Part shown: in pieces, positions 16,270-23,961 of the stretch
How positions within the stretch are numbered: the first letter of the stretch is position 1
How the letters are laid out: each line of letters begins with the position of its first letter
Origin: Streptomyces sp. DH24
GTDB taxonomy: Bacteria; Actinomycetota; Actinomycetes; Streptomycetales; Streptomycetaceae
DNA length: 59,337 nt
Direction: 5' to 3'
Assembly (NCBI RefSeq): GCF_029813775.1
Contig: NZ_JARVKW010000040.1
Coordinates: 1-59,337, forward strand
Notes under the pieces: model-generated
What the model saw: the letters and a program-made list of their open reading frames with translations, nothing else
Told to the model about the DNA's origin: nothing
The model's database searches: none
Position numbers and translations under genes: made by a program

Positions 16270-18315
16270 ATGAAGAGGGCTGAAATCGGGCAAAGCGTAC
16301 GAACGGTGCGTTGGCGGCTCACGCTGGCCAGCACCACCATGCTCTTCGTCGAGCTGGCGCTGATCAGATGGGCGGGCGCCAACGTCGTACACCTCAGCTA
16401 CTTCTCGAACTTCATCCTGCTGGGATCGTTCCTCGGCATCGGCATCGGGTTCCTGATCCCCGCCGCGCGCGGACAGTGGCTGAAGCGCTGGACACCGCTG
16501 CCGCTGGCGCTCCTCGTCGTCTTCGTGCGCGAGTTCCCGGTGCAGGTGCGTCAGAGCAGCGACCAGGTCGTCTACTTCACCGCCGTGGAGACCACCGGCC
16601 TGCCCGAGTGGGTGACGCTGCCCGCCATCTTCCTGCTGACGGCGCTGATCATGGCCGGGATCGGCAAGATCACCGCCGATCTCTTCCGCCAGCTCCCCTC
16701 GCTGGAAGCCTACCGCTACGACCTGCTCGGCAGCATCGCCGGCTCGGTGTCCTTCGCCGTGTTCTCCTGGCTCCGCGCACCGTCGGTCGTGTGGGGCGTA
16801 CTCGCCGCCGTCGCCTTCCTGGTCCTCGGCGGACGGCGCGACGCCCTGCGGTACGGCATCCCGCTCACGGCGATGGTCGCCGCGCTGTTCCTGGAAACCA
16901 CGACGACCGGCATCTCCTGGTCGCCCTACTACAAGATCCAGCTCAAACCCTCGCCGACCGCGAACCGGACCTACCACATCTCCGCGAACGGAGTCCCGCA
17001 CCAGAGCACCGCCCCGCTCCCCGTGCTGATGCGGGAGAACTCGCCCTACCGCAAGGCCTACGAGCAGACGCCCGACAACCCGCACAAGCGCGTGCTGGTC
17101 ATCGGCGCCGGCAACGGCAACGACGTCGCGGTCGCGCTGGCGCACGGCGCGGAACGCGTGGACGCCGTCGAGATCGACCCCCGGCTCCAGCAGATCGGCG
17201 CGGACCTGCACCCCGCGAGGCCGTACGACGACCCCAGGGTGCACGTCCACATCGACGACGGCCGCGCCTTCCTGGAGCGGACGGACAGGAAGTACGACCT
17301 CGTCGTCCTGGCGCTGCCGGACTCCCTGACCCTGGTGTCCGGCGCGAGCAACCTCCGCCTGGAGAGCTACCTGTTCACCCGGGAGGCCTTCGAGGCCGCG
17401 CGCGACCACCTGGCACCGGACGGCGCCTTCGCCATGTACAACTACTACCGCAAGAGCTGGCTCGTCGACCGGTTCGCCGGCACCCTCGACGAGGTCTACG
17501 GCCACGCCCCCTGCATGACGACGTTCAACAGGAACGCGGCCGTGCTGGTGGCCGGCATGAAACCCGCCGACCAGTCGTGCGAGCGGACCTGGCAGCCCAG
17601 CGGTCCGATCCCGGCCGCCGCGAGCGACGACCACCCCTTCCCCTACCTGCTCCACCGGAACATCCCCACGCTCTACCTGGGCGCGCTGGGCGCGATCCTG
17701 CTGGTGACGCTCCTGTCGGTGCGCCTGACGGGGGTCCGGATCCGGAGCACGTTCCGCTACGCCGACATGTTCCTGCTGGGCGCCGCGTTCATGCTGCTCG
17801 AAACGAAGAACGTCATCGGCTTCGCGCTGTACTTCGGTACGACATGGCTCGTCAACGCCCTCGTGTTCTTCGGCGTACTGGTCGCCGTCCTCGCGGCGGT
17901 CGAGGTCCGGCGCAGGCTCCGGCGGGTCAACCAGACGCTGCTGCAGATCCTGCTGTTCACCACCCTGGCGGTGGCCTGGCTCGTCCCGGCGCAGGCGGTG
18001 CTCTCGCTGCCGTTCGCCGGACGGCTCGCCGCCGCCATCGCCCTGGCCTTCGCGCCCATCTTCTGCGCCAACCTCATCTTCTCGGACCGTCTCGCGCGCG
18101 CCGCCGACCCGACGTCCGCGTTCGGAGCGAACCTGCTGGGCGCGCTGACCGGGGGAGCGCTGGAGTACCTGGCCCTGGTGACGGGTTATCAGGCGCTGCT
18201 GCTGGTCGTCGCCGCGCTGTACCTGGGGGCGTGCGTCGCCATGCGCTTCGCCGGGCGCGGGCCCGGGACGCCGGCGACAGCGGTGGGCGACGAGCCGGCG
18301 AGCGTCAGCACGTAG
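16270..18315 (+). CDS. Membrane-embedded spermidine-synthase-like protein
   Basis: Protein of 681 residues. About six or seven membrane helices occupy residues 15-230, a soluble Rossmann methyltransferase/aminopropyltransferase domain sits at about 255-460 (VLVIGAGNGNDVAVALAHGA, VDAVEIDPRLQQIG, HIDDGRAFL, YDLVVLALPDS), and further helices follow at about 475-670. SpeE-like proteins fused to MFS-like helices are widespread but their reaction is unsettled; aminopropyl or methyl transfer near the membrane is only inferred. The start is ATG 16270; the frame is open further upstream but that part shows no coding character. A 15-bp hairpin follows the stop. Confidence 0.85.
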   Translation: MKRAEIGQSVRTVRWRLTLASTTMLFVELALIRWAGANVVHLSYFSNFILLGSFLGIGIGFLIPAARGQWLKRWTPLPLALLVVFVREFPVQVRQSSDQVVYFTAVETTGLPEWVTLPAIFLLTALIMAGIGKITADLFRQLPSLEAYRYDLLGSIAGSVSFAVFSWLRAPSVVWGVLAAVAFLVLGGRRDALRYGIPLTAMVAALFLETTTTGISWSPYYKIQLKPSPTANRTYHISANGVPHQSTAPLPVLMRENSPYRKAYEQTPDNPHKRVLVIGAGNGNDVAVALAHGAERVDAVEIDPRLQQIGADLHPARPYDDPRVHVHIDDGRAFLERTDRKYDLVVLALPDSLTLVSGASNLRLESYLFTREAFEAARDHLAPDGAFAMYNYYRKSWLVDRFAGTLDEVYGHAPCMTTFNRNAAVLVAGMKPADQSCERTWQPSGPIPAAASDDHPFPYLLHRNIPTLYLGALGAILLVTLLSVRLTGVRIRSTFRYADMFLLGAAFMLLETKNVIGFALYFGTTWLVNALVFFGVLVAVLAAVEVRRRLRRVNQTLLQILLFTTLAVAWLVPAQAVLSLPFAGRLAAAIALAFAPIFCANLIFSDRLARAADPTSAFGANLLGALTGGALEYLALVTGYQALLLVVAALYLGACVAMRFAGRGPGTPATAVGDEPASVST

Positions 18316-18353
18316 CCCCGGCCGACCCCCGCAGAACCCGGTCGGCGGCAACA

Positions 18354-18396
18354 CCGTGACCGCGGCTCACCGATTCCCGGCGAGCCGCGGTCACGG
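18354..18396 (+). terminator. Terminator after the membrane SpeE-like gene
   Basis: Perfect 15-bp stem CCGTGACCGCGGCTC / GAGCCGCGGTCACGG with a 13-base loop, 39 bases past the stop codon. Confidence 0.85.
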
Positions 18397-18482
18397 TCTT
18401 GTCGCGGCGGACGACACGGGTTTCAATGCACCTCACCTCCCACAGGAGAACGCCGGTCCCACACCCAGCAAAGGGGTTCTTC

Positions 18483-19355
18483 TTGACCGCCATACGCGCC
18501 ACCGCCGTCACCGCAGCGGCCTGCGCCACCGTGCTCGCCGTCGCCCTTCCCTCGTCGGCGATCAACTCGTACAACGCGACACCCGCCCCGGAGCGCACCG
18601 AGGTCGGTGCGCTGGTCGCCACCTGGGACAACGACGACGATCCGGCGACCCCGGACCGGGTCGACTGGGTGTGCTCCGGCACGATGGTCGACGCGAACAC
18701 GTTCCTGACCGCGGCCCACTGCACCACGGACTGGCCGGACAACGTCCGGTTCTACGTGTCGCTCGACCAGGACGTGCAGGCCGCACTCGACGCTGCCGCG
18801 AAGAAGTACCCCGGCGACCCCGCCGCGCAGGCGAGCGCCGTCGCCGTACAGGGCCAGGCCCACAACCACCCCGGCTACCCCGGGCCCGCCTCCGACACCC
18901 GCGACATCTCCGTCGTCGAACTGCCCGCCACGAAGATGAAGGCACGCTGGTCCTTCACCCCCGCCACCCTGCCGACCGCGAACCAACTGGGCGCCCTCGG
19001 ACCGCAGAAGCTGAACTCCACCGACTGGACCGTCGCCGGATACGGCACCCAGGAAGCGGTGAACGGACCAGGCGGACAGACCCATCCCGGCGGCGGCGTC
19101 CGCATGAAGGCACCCGTGACCTTCGACGCCCTCAACGACGCCTGGGTACGCCTGGCGATGACCGCGCCCCAGGGCAACGGCGGCGCCTGCTACGGCGACT
19201 CCGGCGGCCCCAACTTCGCCGTCATCGGGGGCAGGAGCATCCTCGCGGCCACCACCATCACCGGCGACAGCCCCTGCTACGCCACCAATGTCACCTACCG
19301 GCTGGACACGCCCGGAGCGCGGGCCTTCCTGTCACCGTTCGTGAAACTGCCGTAG
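18483..19355 (+). CDS. Secreted trypsin-like serine protease (S1)
   Basis: Extracellular protease of 290 residues. The catalytic triad is readable: His in FLTAAHCT, Asp in SDTRDISVVEL and Ser in GACYGDSGGPNF. I choose the TTG at 18483 because AAAGGGG lies about 7 bases before it and it yields a compact signal peptide (TAIRATAVTAAACATVLAVA, cut after SSA). An ATG at 18426 would add 19 residues without a ribosome site. Cys pairs around His (VCSG...AHC) and Ser (ACYG...PCY) fit S1 disulfides. A 12-bp-stem hairpin follows the gene. Confidence 0.88.
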   Translation: MTAIRATAVTAAACATVLAVALPSSAINSYNATPAPERTEVGALVATWDNDDDPATPDRVDWVCSGTMVDANTFLTAAHCTTDWPDNVRFYVSLDQDVQAALDAAAKKYPGDPAAQASAVAVQGQAHNHPGYPGPASDTRDISVVELPATKMKARWSFTPATLPTANQLGALGPQKLNSTDWTVAGYGTQEAVNGPGGQTHPGGGVRMKAPVTFDALNDAWVRLAMTAPQGNGGACYGDSGGPNFAVIGGRSILAATTITGDSPCYATNVTYRLDTPGARAFLSPFVKLP

Positions 19356-19368
19356 CCGGACCGGCGTT

Positions 19369-19407
19369 CGTCCTCACCCGTGCGACGGCCGTCCGCGGGT
19401 GAGGACG
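19369..19407 (+). terminator. Terminator after the S1 protease gene
   Basis: Stem CGTCCTCACCCG / CGGGTGAGGACG (12 bp, perfect) with a 15-base loop, 13 bases past the stop codon. Confidence 0.8.
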
Positions 19408-19499
19408 ACCGACCGCACCGCCTCCCGCGGGGAGGTCTCCGCCCGAGGTGGCGTGGCCGCCGTCGTGCCGCCCGGGGTGCGGCGCACGAGCGACGTACC

Positions 19500-19727
19500 G
19501 TGGTCGTCGGCTACCTCCTGGCCACGGTCGGCTCGCTGCTGCTGTCCGGCGACCGCGGGCTGCTGCGCCTGGGGATCGTGCTCGGTGCCGGGGCACTGGT
19601 CTGCTGGTGGCTGTGGCGGCTGGAGTCCGTCTCCACCTGGTGCGCCGTCGCGGCCGTGTGCTCGGTCGCCCTGTTCGGCTGGGTCCGCGGGCGCCGGGAA
19701 CCGGAACACGCGCTCCCGGGCGGATGA
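19500..19727 (+). pseudogene. Truncated membrane protein, C-terminal part (DUF6629-like)
   Basis: The frame reads GYLLATVGSLLLSGDRGLLR, then ALVCWWLWRLESVSTWCAVA and ends GWVRGRREPEHALPGG: two membrane helices with the VSTWCA signature that I associate with the C-terminus of DUF6629 membrane proteins (normally about 200 residues). The region upstream in all frames is Arg-rich and not membrane-like, so the first two thirds appear lost. A GTG at 19500 could start a 75-residue product. It lies between the protease terminator and the GMC gene. Confidence 0.55.
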
Positions 19728-19868
19728 CGTCAGGTGGCCCCGCCGGCACCACCTGTCCGCGAACGCGCCGACGGCGAGCCCACATTGGCCGATTGCACGG
19801 TGTGAATCCCCGGTGCCTGCCGGTTGGCTGAAGGGGTCGGGCAACCGTGTCGGGGCGAAGGGGGACAG

Positions 19869-21425
19869 GTGTACGACTACATCGTCGTGGGCGCCGGATC
19901 AGCCGGGTGCGTGCTGGCGGCCAGGCTCACCGAGGACGAGAACACACGCGTACTGCTCATCGAGGCAGGCCCCGCGGACGACGCCGCCGAGATCCACGTT
20001 CCGGCGGCGTTCAGCAAACTCTTCCAGACGAAGTACGACTGGAGTTACCTCACCGAGTGCGAACCGGGACTGGACGGCCGCCGCCGCTACCTGCCCCGGG
20101 GCCGGATGCTCGGCGGTTCCTCCTCGATGAACGCGATGATCTACATACGCGGCAACCGCCGCGACTACGACGCCTGGGCGGCCGGCGGCGCCGACGGATG
20201 GGCCTGGCAGGACGTCCTGCCGTACTTCCTGCGCGCCGAGGACTTCACGGGCCCCGCGTCACCGTGGCACGCGACCGGCGGACCGCTCACGGTCGGTGAA
20301 GGCCGCTCCCGCCATCCGCTGACGGACGCCTTCCTGACGGCGGCACAGGAAGCCGGCCACGTCCGCACAGACGATTTCAACGGCCTCGAGCAGGACGGCG
20401 TCGGCCACTACCACCTCACCCAGCGCGACGGCCTGCGCTGCAGCACGGCCGACGCGTATCTGCGGCCGGCCCTCTCCCGGCCGAACCTCGAAGTGCTGAC
20501 CGGCGTCGAGTGCACCCGCGTCCTGCTCGACGGCGACCGTGCGACCGGCGTCGAGGTGGACCGGAACGGCGAACTGCTGTCCCTGCGCGCCGAACGGGAG
20601 GTCGTGGTGTCGGCCGGCGCGTACAACTCCCCGCAGCTGCTCATGCTCTCCGGCATCGGCCCGGCCGGCGAGCTGGCGGCCCGCGGCATCGCGCCCCGCG
20701 TCGACCTGCCCGTCGGGGAGAACCTGCAGGACCATCCGCACGTCGGCCTGTGCTTCCTCACCGACACCGAGTCGCTGTTCACGGCCGAAACGCCGGACAA
20801 CCTCCGCCTGCTGGAGACCGAAGGACGGGGCCCCCTCACCTCGAACGTCGGCGAGGCCGGCGGGTTCCTCCGCACCCGTGAGGGACTGGACGCCCCCGAC
20901 ATCCAGGTGCACGCCACGCCGGTGATGTTCCACGAGGAGGGCATCAGCCCCGTCACCGACCACGCCTTCATGTTCGGTGCGGCCCTGCTCGCGCCCACGA
21001 GCCGCGGCAAGGTGTCCCTGCGTTCGACGCTCCCCGGTGCCAAGCCGCACATCCTGCACAACTACCTGGTCAGCGAGGAGGATCGCGCGACGATGGTCCG
21101 GGCGCTGCGGATGATGCTCGACATCGCCGACCGGCCGGGGCTCGCCAAGCACCGCCGGGCCGACTTCCGCGTCCCGCGCTCCACCGACGACACCGCCCTG
21201 CTCGACTTCGCCCGGCGCGAGTTGCAGACCCTGTACCACCCGGCGGGCACCTGCTCCATCGGGCCAGTGGTGGACTCCCGGCTCCGTGTCCACGGCGTGA
21301 GCGGGCTGCGCGTGGTGGACGCCTCCGTGATGCCCACCGTGGTGCGGGGCAACACCAACGCCCCCACGATCATGATCGCGGAGAAGGCCGCCGACCTGAT
21401 CCGAGGACTTCCGGCGCCGGTCTGA
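19869..21425 (+). CDS. GMC-family FAD oxidoreductase (choline dehydrogenase-like)
   Basis: Flavoenzyme of 518 residues oxidising an alcohol to an aldehyde or ketone. The N-terminal FAD dinucleotide motif is IVVGAGSAGCVLAARL, GMC signature 1 is around RGRMLGGSSSMNAMIYIRGN, signature 2 is GAYNSPQLLMLSGIGP, and the C-terminal catalytic pair is His in LYHPAGTCSIG and Asn in RGNTNAPTIMIAEKAADLI. It starts at GTG 19869 after GAAGGGGGA. No betaine aldehyde dehydrogenase or transporter is adjacent, so choline as substrate is not supported. Convergent with the SulP gene. Confidence 0.92.
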   Translation: MYDYIVVGAGSAGCVLAARLTEDENTRVLLIEAGPADDAAEIHVPAAFSKLFQTKYDWSYLTECEPGLDGRRRYLPRGRMLGGSSSMNAMIYIRGNRRDYDAWAAGGADGWAWQDVLPYFLRAEDFTGPASPWHATGGPLTVGEGRSRHPLTDAFLTAAQEAGHVRTDDFNGLEQDGVGHYHLTQRDGLRCSTADAYLRPALSRPNLEVLTGVECTRVLLDGDRATGVEVDRNGELLSLRAEREVVVSAGAYNSPQLLMLSGIGPAGELAARGIAPRVDLPVGENLQDHPHVGLCFLTDTESLFTAETPDNLRLLETEGRGPLTSNVGEAGGFLRTREGLDAPDIQVHATPVMFHEEGISPVTDHAFMFGAALLAPTSRGKVSLRSTLPGAKPHILHNYLVSEEDRATMVRALRMMLDIADRPGLAKHRRADFRVPRSTDDTALLDFARRELQTLYHPAGTCSIGPVVDSRLRVHGVSGLRVVDASVMPTVVRGNTNAPTIMIAEKAADLIRGLPAPV

Positions 21426-21462
21426 CGGGAGGGCCGCTGCCCGGCAGCGCCGCTACGCGCCC

Positions 21463-21492
21463 GGCGGCACGGCCCACGCGGACCGTGCCGCC
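21463..21492. terminator. Bidirectional terminator, GMC oxidoreductase / SulP
   Basis: Perfect 10-bp stem GGCGGCACGG / CCGTGCCGCC with a 10-base loop, midway between the two convergent stop codons. Confidence 0.8.
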
Positions 21493-21498
21493 CGCGGC

Positions 21499-22959
21499 CT
21501 ACGCCGTCTCCACGACCGTCTTCAGCTTGTCGCGCTGTTCGTCGTCGGCGAGGGCGACGAGCCTCGCCTCGACGTGCGCGGGCAGGTCCTTGATGCCCAC
21601 CTCGACGCAGGACCTGTGCGAGTGGTCGATGAAGGTCAGCAGCGCCTTCGCCCCGGACATGTCGATGTAGTCGACCTTCTCCAGGCTCAGCGACACGGCC
21701 GGCCGGTCGTTGCGCAGCGTGGTGAAGACCCGGTCGACGGTCAGGAACGACAGCGGCCCCTCGATGCGGTACGTGTCCGCGCCGTCGTGGACGACCTGGG
21801 CCTTGCGCCGGCGCGACTGCGCGGCGTGCACGACGAGCGCCAGGAGGACGCCGACGGCGACCGCCACGGTCAGGTCGAAGACGACGGTGACGATCATCGT
21901 CGCGAACATCACCGCGACGTCGCCCCGCGGGGAGACGTGCGCCTTGCGCAGGCTGTCCCAGTCGAACATGCCGATCGCGGTGAGGATCAGGATGCCCGAG
22001 AGCACCGCGAGGGGGATGTACTGCACGACGGACCCGAGGCCGGCCACGAGGGCGAGGAGGATGACGCTGTGGGTGGCCGCCGACAGCGCGGTGGTGCCGC
22101 CGCTGCGGACGTTGACCACCGACCTGACGGTCGCGCCGGCGCTGGCCAGCCCGCCGAACAGTCCGCTGGCGGCGTTGCCGATGCCCTGCCCGATCAGTTC
22201 CTTGTTGCTGCGGTGCCGGTTGCCGGTGATGTTGTCCATGACGACCGAGGTCAGCAGCGAGTCGATGGAACCCAGCAGGGCGATGCTGAGCGCGGGCAGC
22301 AGGAGCGTGAGGAGCGTTGATCCGCCGAACTCGGGGACGGTCACCGAGGGGATGGACTCCGGTATCCGGCCTATGTAGTCGATCGTTTCGTTGAGCCGGA
22401 CCGGTCCGACGCCCACGTCCTGCAGCAGCGGGTCCGCGAGCCGCAGGACCGGGGTGATGATCAGGAGCGCTATCAGGCTCGCCGGGATCGACCTGATGAC
22501 GCGGGTGGCCACGAGCATCAGCACGATGGTGACCGCCACGACCAGGAAGCTCCGCTGCACCTGGTCCAGTTCGCCCAGGATGATGATCAGCGCGATGCCG
22601 CCCATGAACCCCGACACCACGGGGTGGGGGATGAAGCGTATGAGCGAGCCGAGCCTGCACAGTCCGAACAGGATCTGGAAGGCGCCGGCCATGATGAACG
22701 CGAGGAACGCGGACTCGAGTCCGTGCGCGGCGATGACTCCGGTGGCGACGACGGTGATGGGACCCGTCGGGCCGGTCACCTGGCCGGGGGTGCCGCCGAA
22801 CAGCGCGGCGAAGAACCCGGCGAAGATCGCGCCGTACAGTCCGACGAGGGCGCCCTCGGAGGTGCCGGTGGCGGTGATGCCGAAGGCGATCGCGAGCGGC
22901 AGCGCGACTATGGAAACGGTCAGCCCGGAAAGAATCTCTTTCGCGACACGCTGGAACAT
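21499..22959 (-). CDS. SulP-family anion transporter with STAS domain (1)
   Basis: Membrane transporter of 486 residues moving sulfate, bicarbonate or similar anions. It starts directly in the first helix (ILSGLTVSIVALPLAIAFGI), has the SulP signature region ALFGGTPGQVTGPTGPITVV, about ten to twelve helices to residue 385, and a cytoplasmic STAS domain (RIEGPLSFLTVDRVF, KVDYIDMSGAKALLTFID). No carbonic anhydrase or sulfur-assimilation gene adjoins it, so the anion is unknown. Its promoter region contains the palindrome GCCGTATACGGC. Confidence 0.92.
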   Translation of the reverse strand: MFQRVAKEILSGLTVSIVALPLAIAFGITATGTSEGALVGLYGAIFAGFFAALFGGTPGQVTGPTGPITVVATGVIAAHGLESAFLAFIMAGAFQILFGLCRLGSLIRFIPHPVVSGFMGGIALIIILGELDQVQRSFLVVAVTIVLMLVATRVIRSIPASLIALLIITPVLRLADPLLQDVGVGPVRLNETIDYIGRIPESIPSVTVPEFGGSTLLTLLLPALSIALLGSIDSLLTSVVMDNITGNRHRSNKELIGQGIGNAASGLFGGLASAGATVRSVVNVRSGGTTALSAATHSVILLALVAGLGSVVQYIPLAVLSGILILTAIGMFDWDSLRKAHVSPRGDVAVMFATMIVTVVFDLTVAVAVGVLLALVVHAAQSRRRKAQVVHDGADTYRIEGPLSFLTVDRVFTTLRNDRPAVSLSLEKVDYIDMSGAKALLTFIDHSHRSCVEVGIKDLPAHVEARLVALADDEQRDKLKTVVETA

Positions 22960-23036
22960 CGGCCCTCACTCCGGTCGGCGACATGCTGACGCCGGCCCAT
23001 GGCGGGCCGGGCCGCCGACCAGACTTCCCGGCACAC

Positions 23037-23066
23037 CGCGAGTAAAGTTGCCGTATACGGCGAGTC
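23037..23066 (-). promoter_or_regulatory. SulP promoter region with palindrome and direct repeats
   Basis: GCCGTATACGGC (23050-23061) is a 12-bp perfect palindrome about 90 bases upstream of the SulP ATG. It is flanked on the plus strand by GCGAGT at 23037-23042 and again at 23060-23065. On the minus strand TTGACT followed by the palindrome resembles a -35 region with an operator in the spacer. Confidence 0.45.
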
Positions 23067-23165
23067 AAAGCAAGGCCAAAGATCGCCAATCATGGTGACG
23101 CCAATGCGCCATGTCATGACTTCGGCCATGCCGGTTTTCCCAGCCCGGGCAGGCCTCTTCGCAGG

Positions 23166-23897
23166 TCAGGCGGTCGAGGGCCCGCTCGTGCGCGCCACGT
23201 AGACGGTGTTGGTCGCGGTGCCGCCCTGGAGCGGGTTGTCGAAGTCCACGACGTGGGCCTCGGCCGTGGCGAAGGCGTCGGCGAGCGTGGCGGTGAACTG
23301 CTCGTCCGGCGGATCGTTGGACCACAGGGCGAAGACGCCGCCGGGCAGCAGGTGCTCGCTGAGGGCGCGCAGCCCCTGGGGGCGGTACAGAGCGGCGTGT
23401 CGGGGGTTGAGTACGTGGCGCGGTGAGTGGTCGATGTCCAGCAGGACGGCGTCGAAGCGGCGTCCCGGCGACCGCGGGTCCGGGCCGGCCGGGCCGCCGA
23501 CCGCCTCGAAGAAGTCGGCCCGCACCAGGCGGCAGCGGGGGTCGTCGGCCACGCGTGCCCCGAGCGGAACCAGATGCCGCCGGTGCCAGTCGATCACTTC
23601 GCCGAGCGCCTCCACCACGATCAGGGAGCGCACCCGGGGGTCGTCCAGAGCGGCCCCGGCGGTGTACCCGAGGCCGAGCCCGCCGACCACGACGTCCAGC
23701 TCGTCGCCCGCCGGCTCCGCCAGCCCCAGGTGCGCCAAGGCGACCTCCCCGGCCGTGAAGAGACTGGACATCAGGAACTCGTCGCCGAGCTTCACCTCGT
23801 AGACGTCGTCGTCCGACCCCGGGTACCTGCGGCGCCGCAGGCTGATGTCGCCCAGCCGGGTCGGGCGCCAGTCGATCTCCTCGAAGCGCGCACCCAT
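23166..23897 (-). CDS. Soluble spermidine-synthase-like protein
   Basis: Protein of 243 residues with the SpeE-type Rossmann fold: VVVGGLGLGYTAGAAL (cofactor loop), VVEALGEVIDWHR, CRLVRADFFEAV and FDAVLLDIDHSPRHVL. Classical spermidine synthase has GGGDG and a catalytic Asp in D-x-x-D-P; here the loop is GGLGLG and the later motif is DIDHSP, so a true aminopropyltransferase role is doubtful. Methyltransferase-like use of SAM is an alternative. It lies downstream of RNase J on the same strand but a 9-bp-stem hairpin separates them. Confidence 0.8.
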   Translation of the reverse strand: MGARFEEIDWRPTRLGDISLRRRRYPGSDDDVYEVKLGDEFLMSSLFTAGEVALAHLGLAEPAGDELDVVVGGLGLGYTAGAALDDPRVRSLIVVEALGEVIDWHRRHLVPLGARVADDPRCRLVRADFFEAVGGPAGPDPRSPGRRFDAVLLDIDHSPRHVLNPRHAALYRPQGLRALSEHLLPGGVFALWSNDPPDEQFTATLADAFATAEAHVVDFDNPLQGGTATNTVYVARTSGPSTA

Positions 23898-23914
23898 CCG
23901 TGTTCCTCGTCTCC

Positions 23915-23935
23915 GCCCCGGCCGGTGGCCGGGGC
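23915..23935. terminator. Hairpin between RNase J and the SpeE-like gene
   Basis: Perfect stem GCCCCGGCC / GGCCGGGGC with loop GGT, 27 bases past the RNase J stop on the minus strand. It is followed by TTTC only on the plus strand, so it may slow rather than stop leftward transcription. Confidence 0.6.
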
Positions 23936-23961
23936 TTTCGCGATGTCGGCCGGGCCGCGCG

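Noticed and set aside
16087..18354. Open frame of 755 codons on the minus strand
   Set aside because: Antisense shadow of the membrane SpeE-like gene; highly charged repetitive translation.
19869..21425. Choline dehydrogenase (betA) for betaine synthesis
   Set aside because: GMC family is clear but there is no betB, BetT or ABC choline transporter adjacent; the substrate cannot be assigned.
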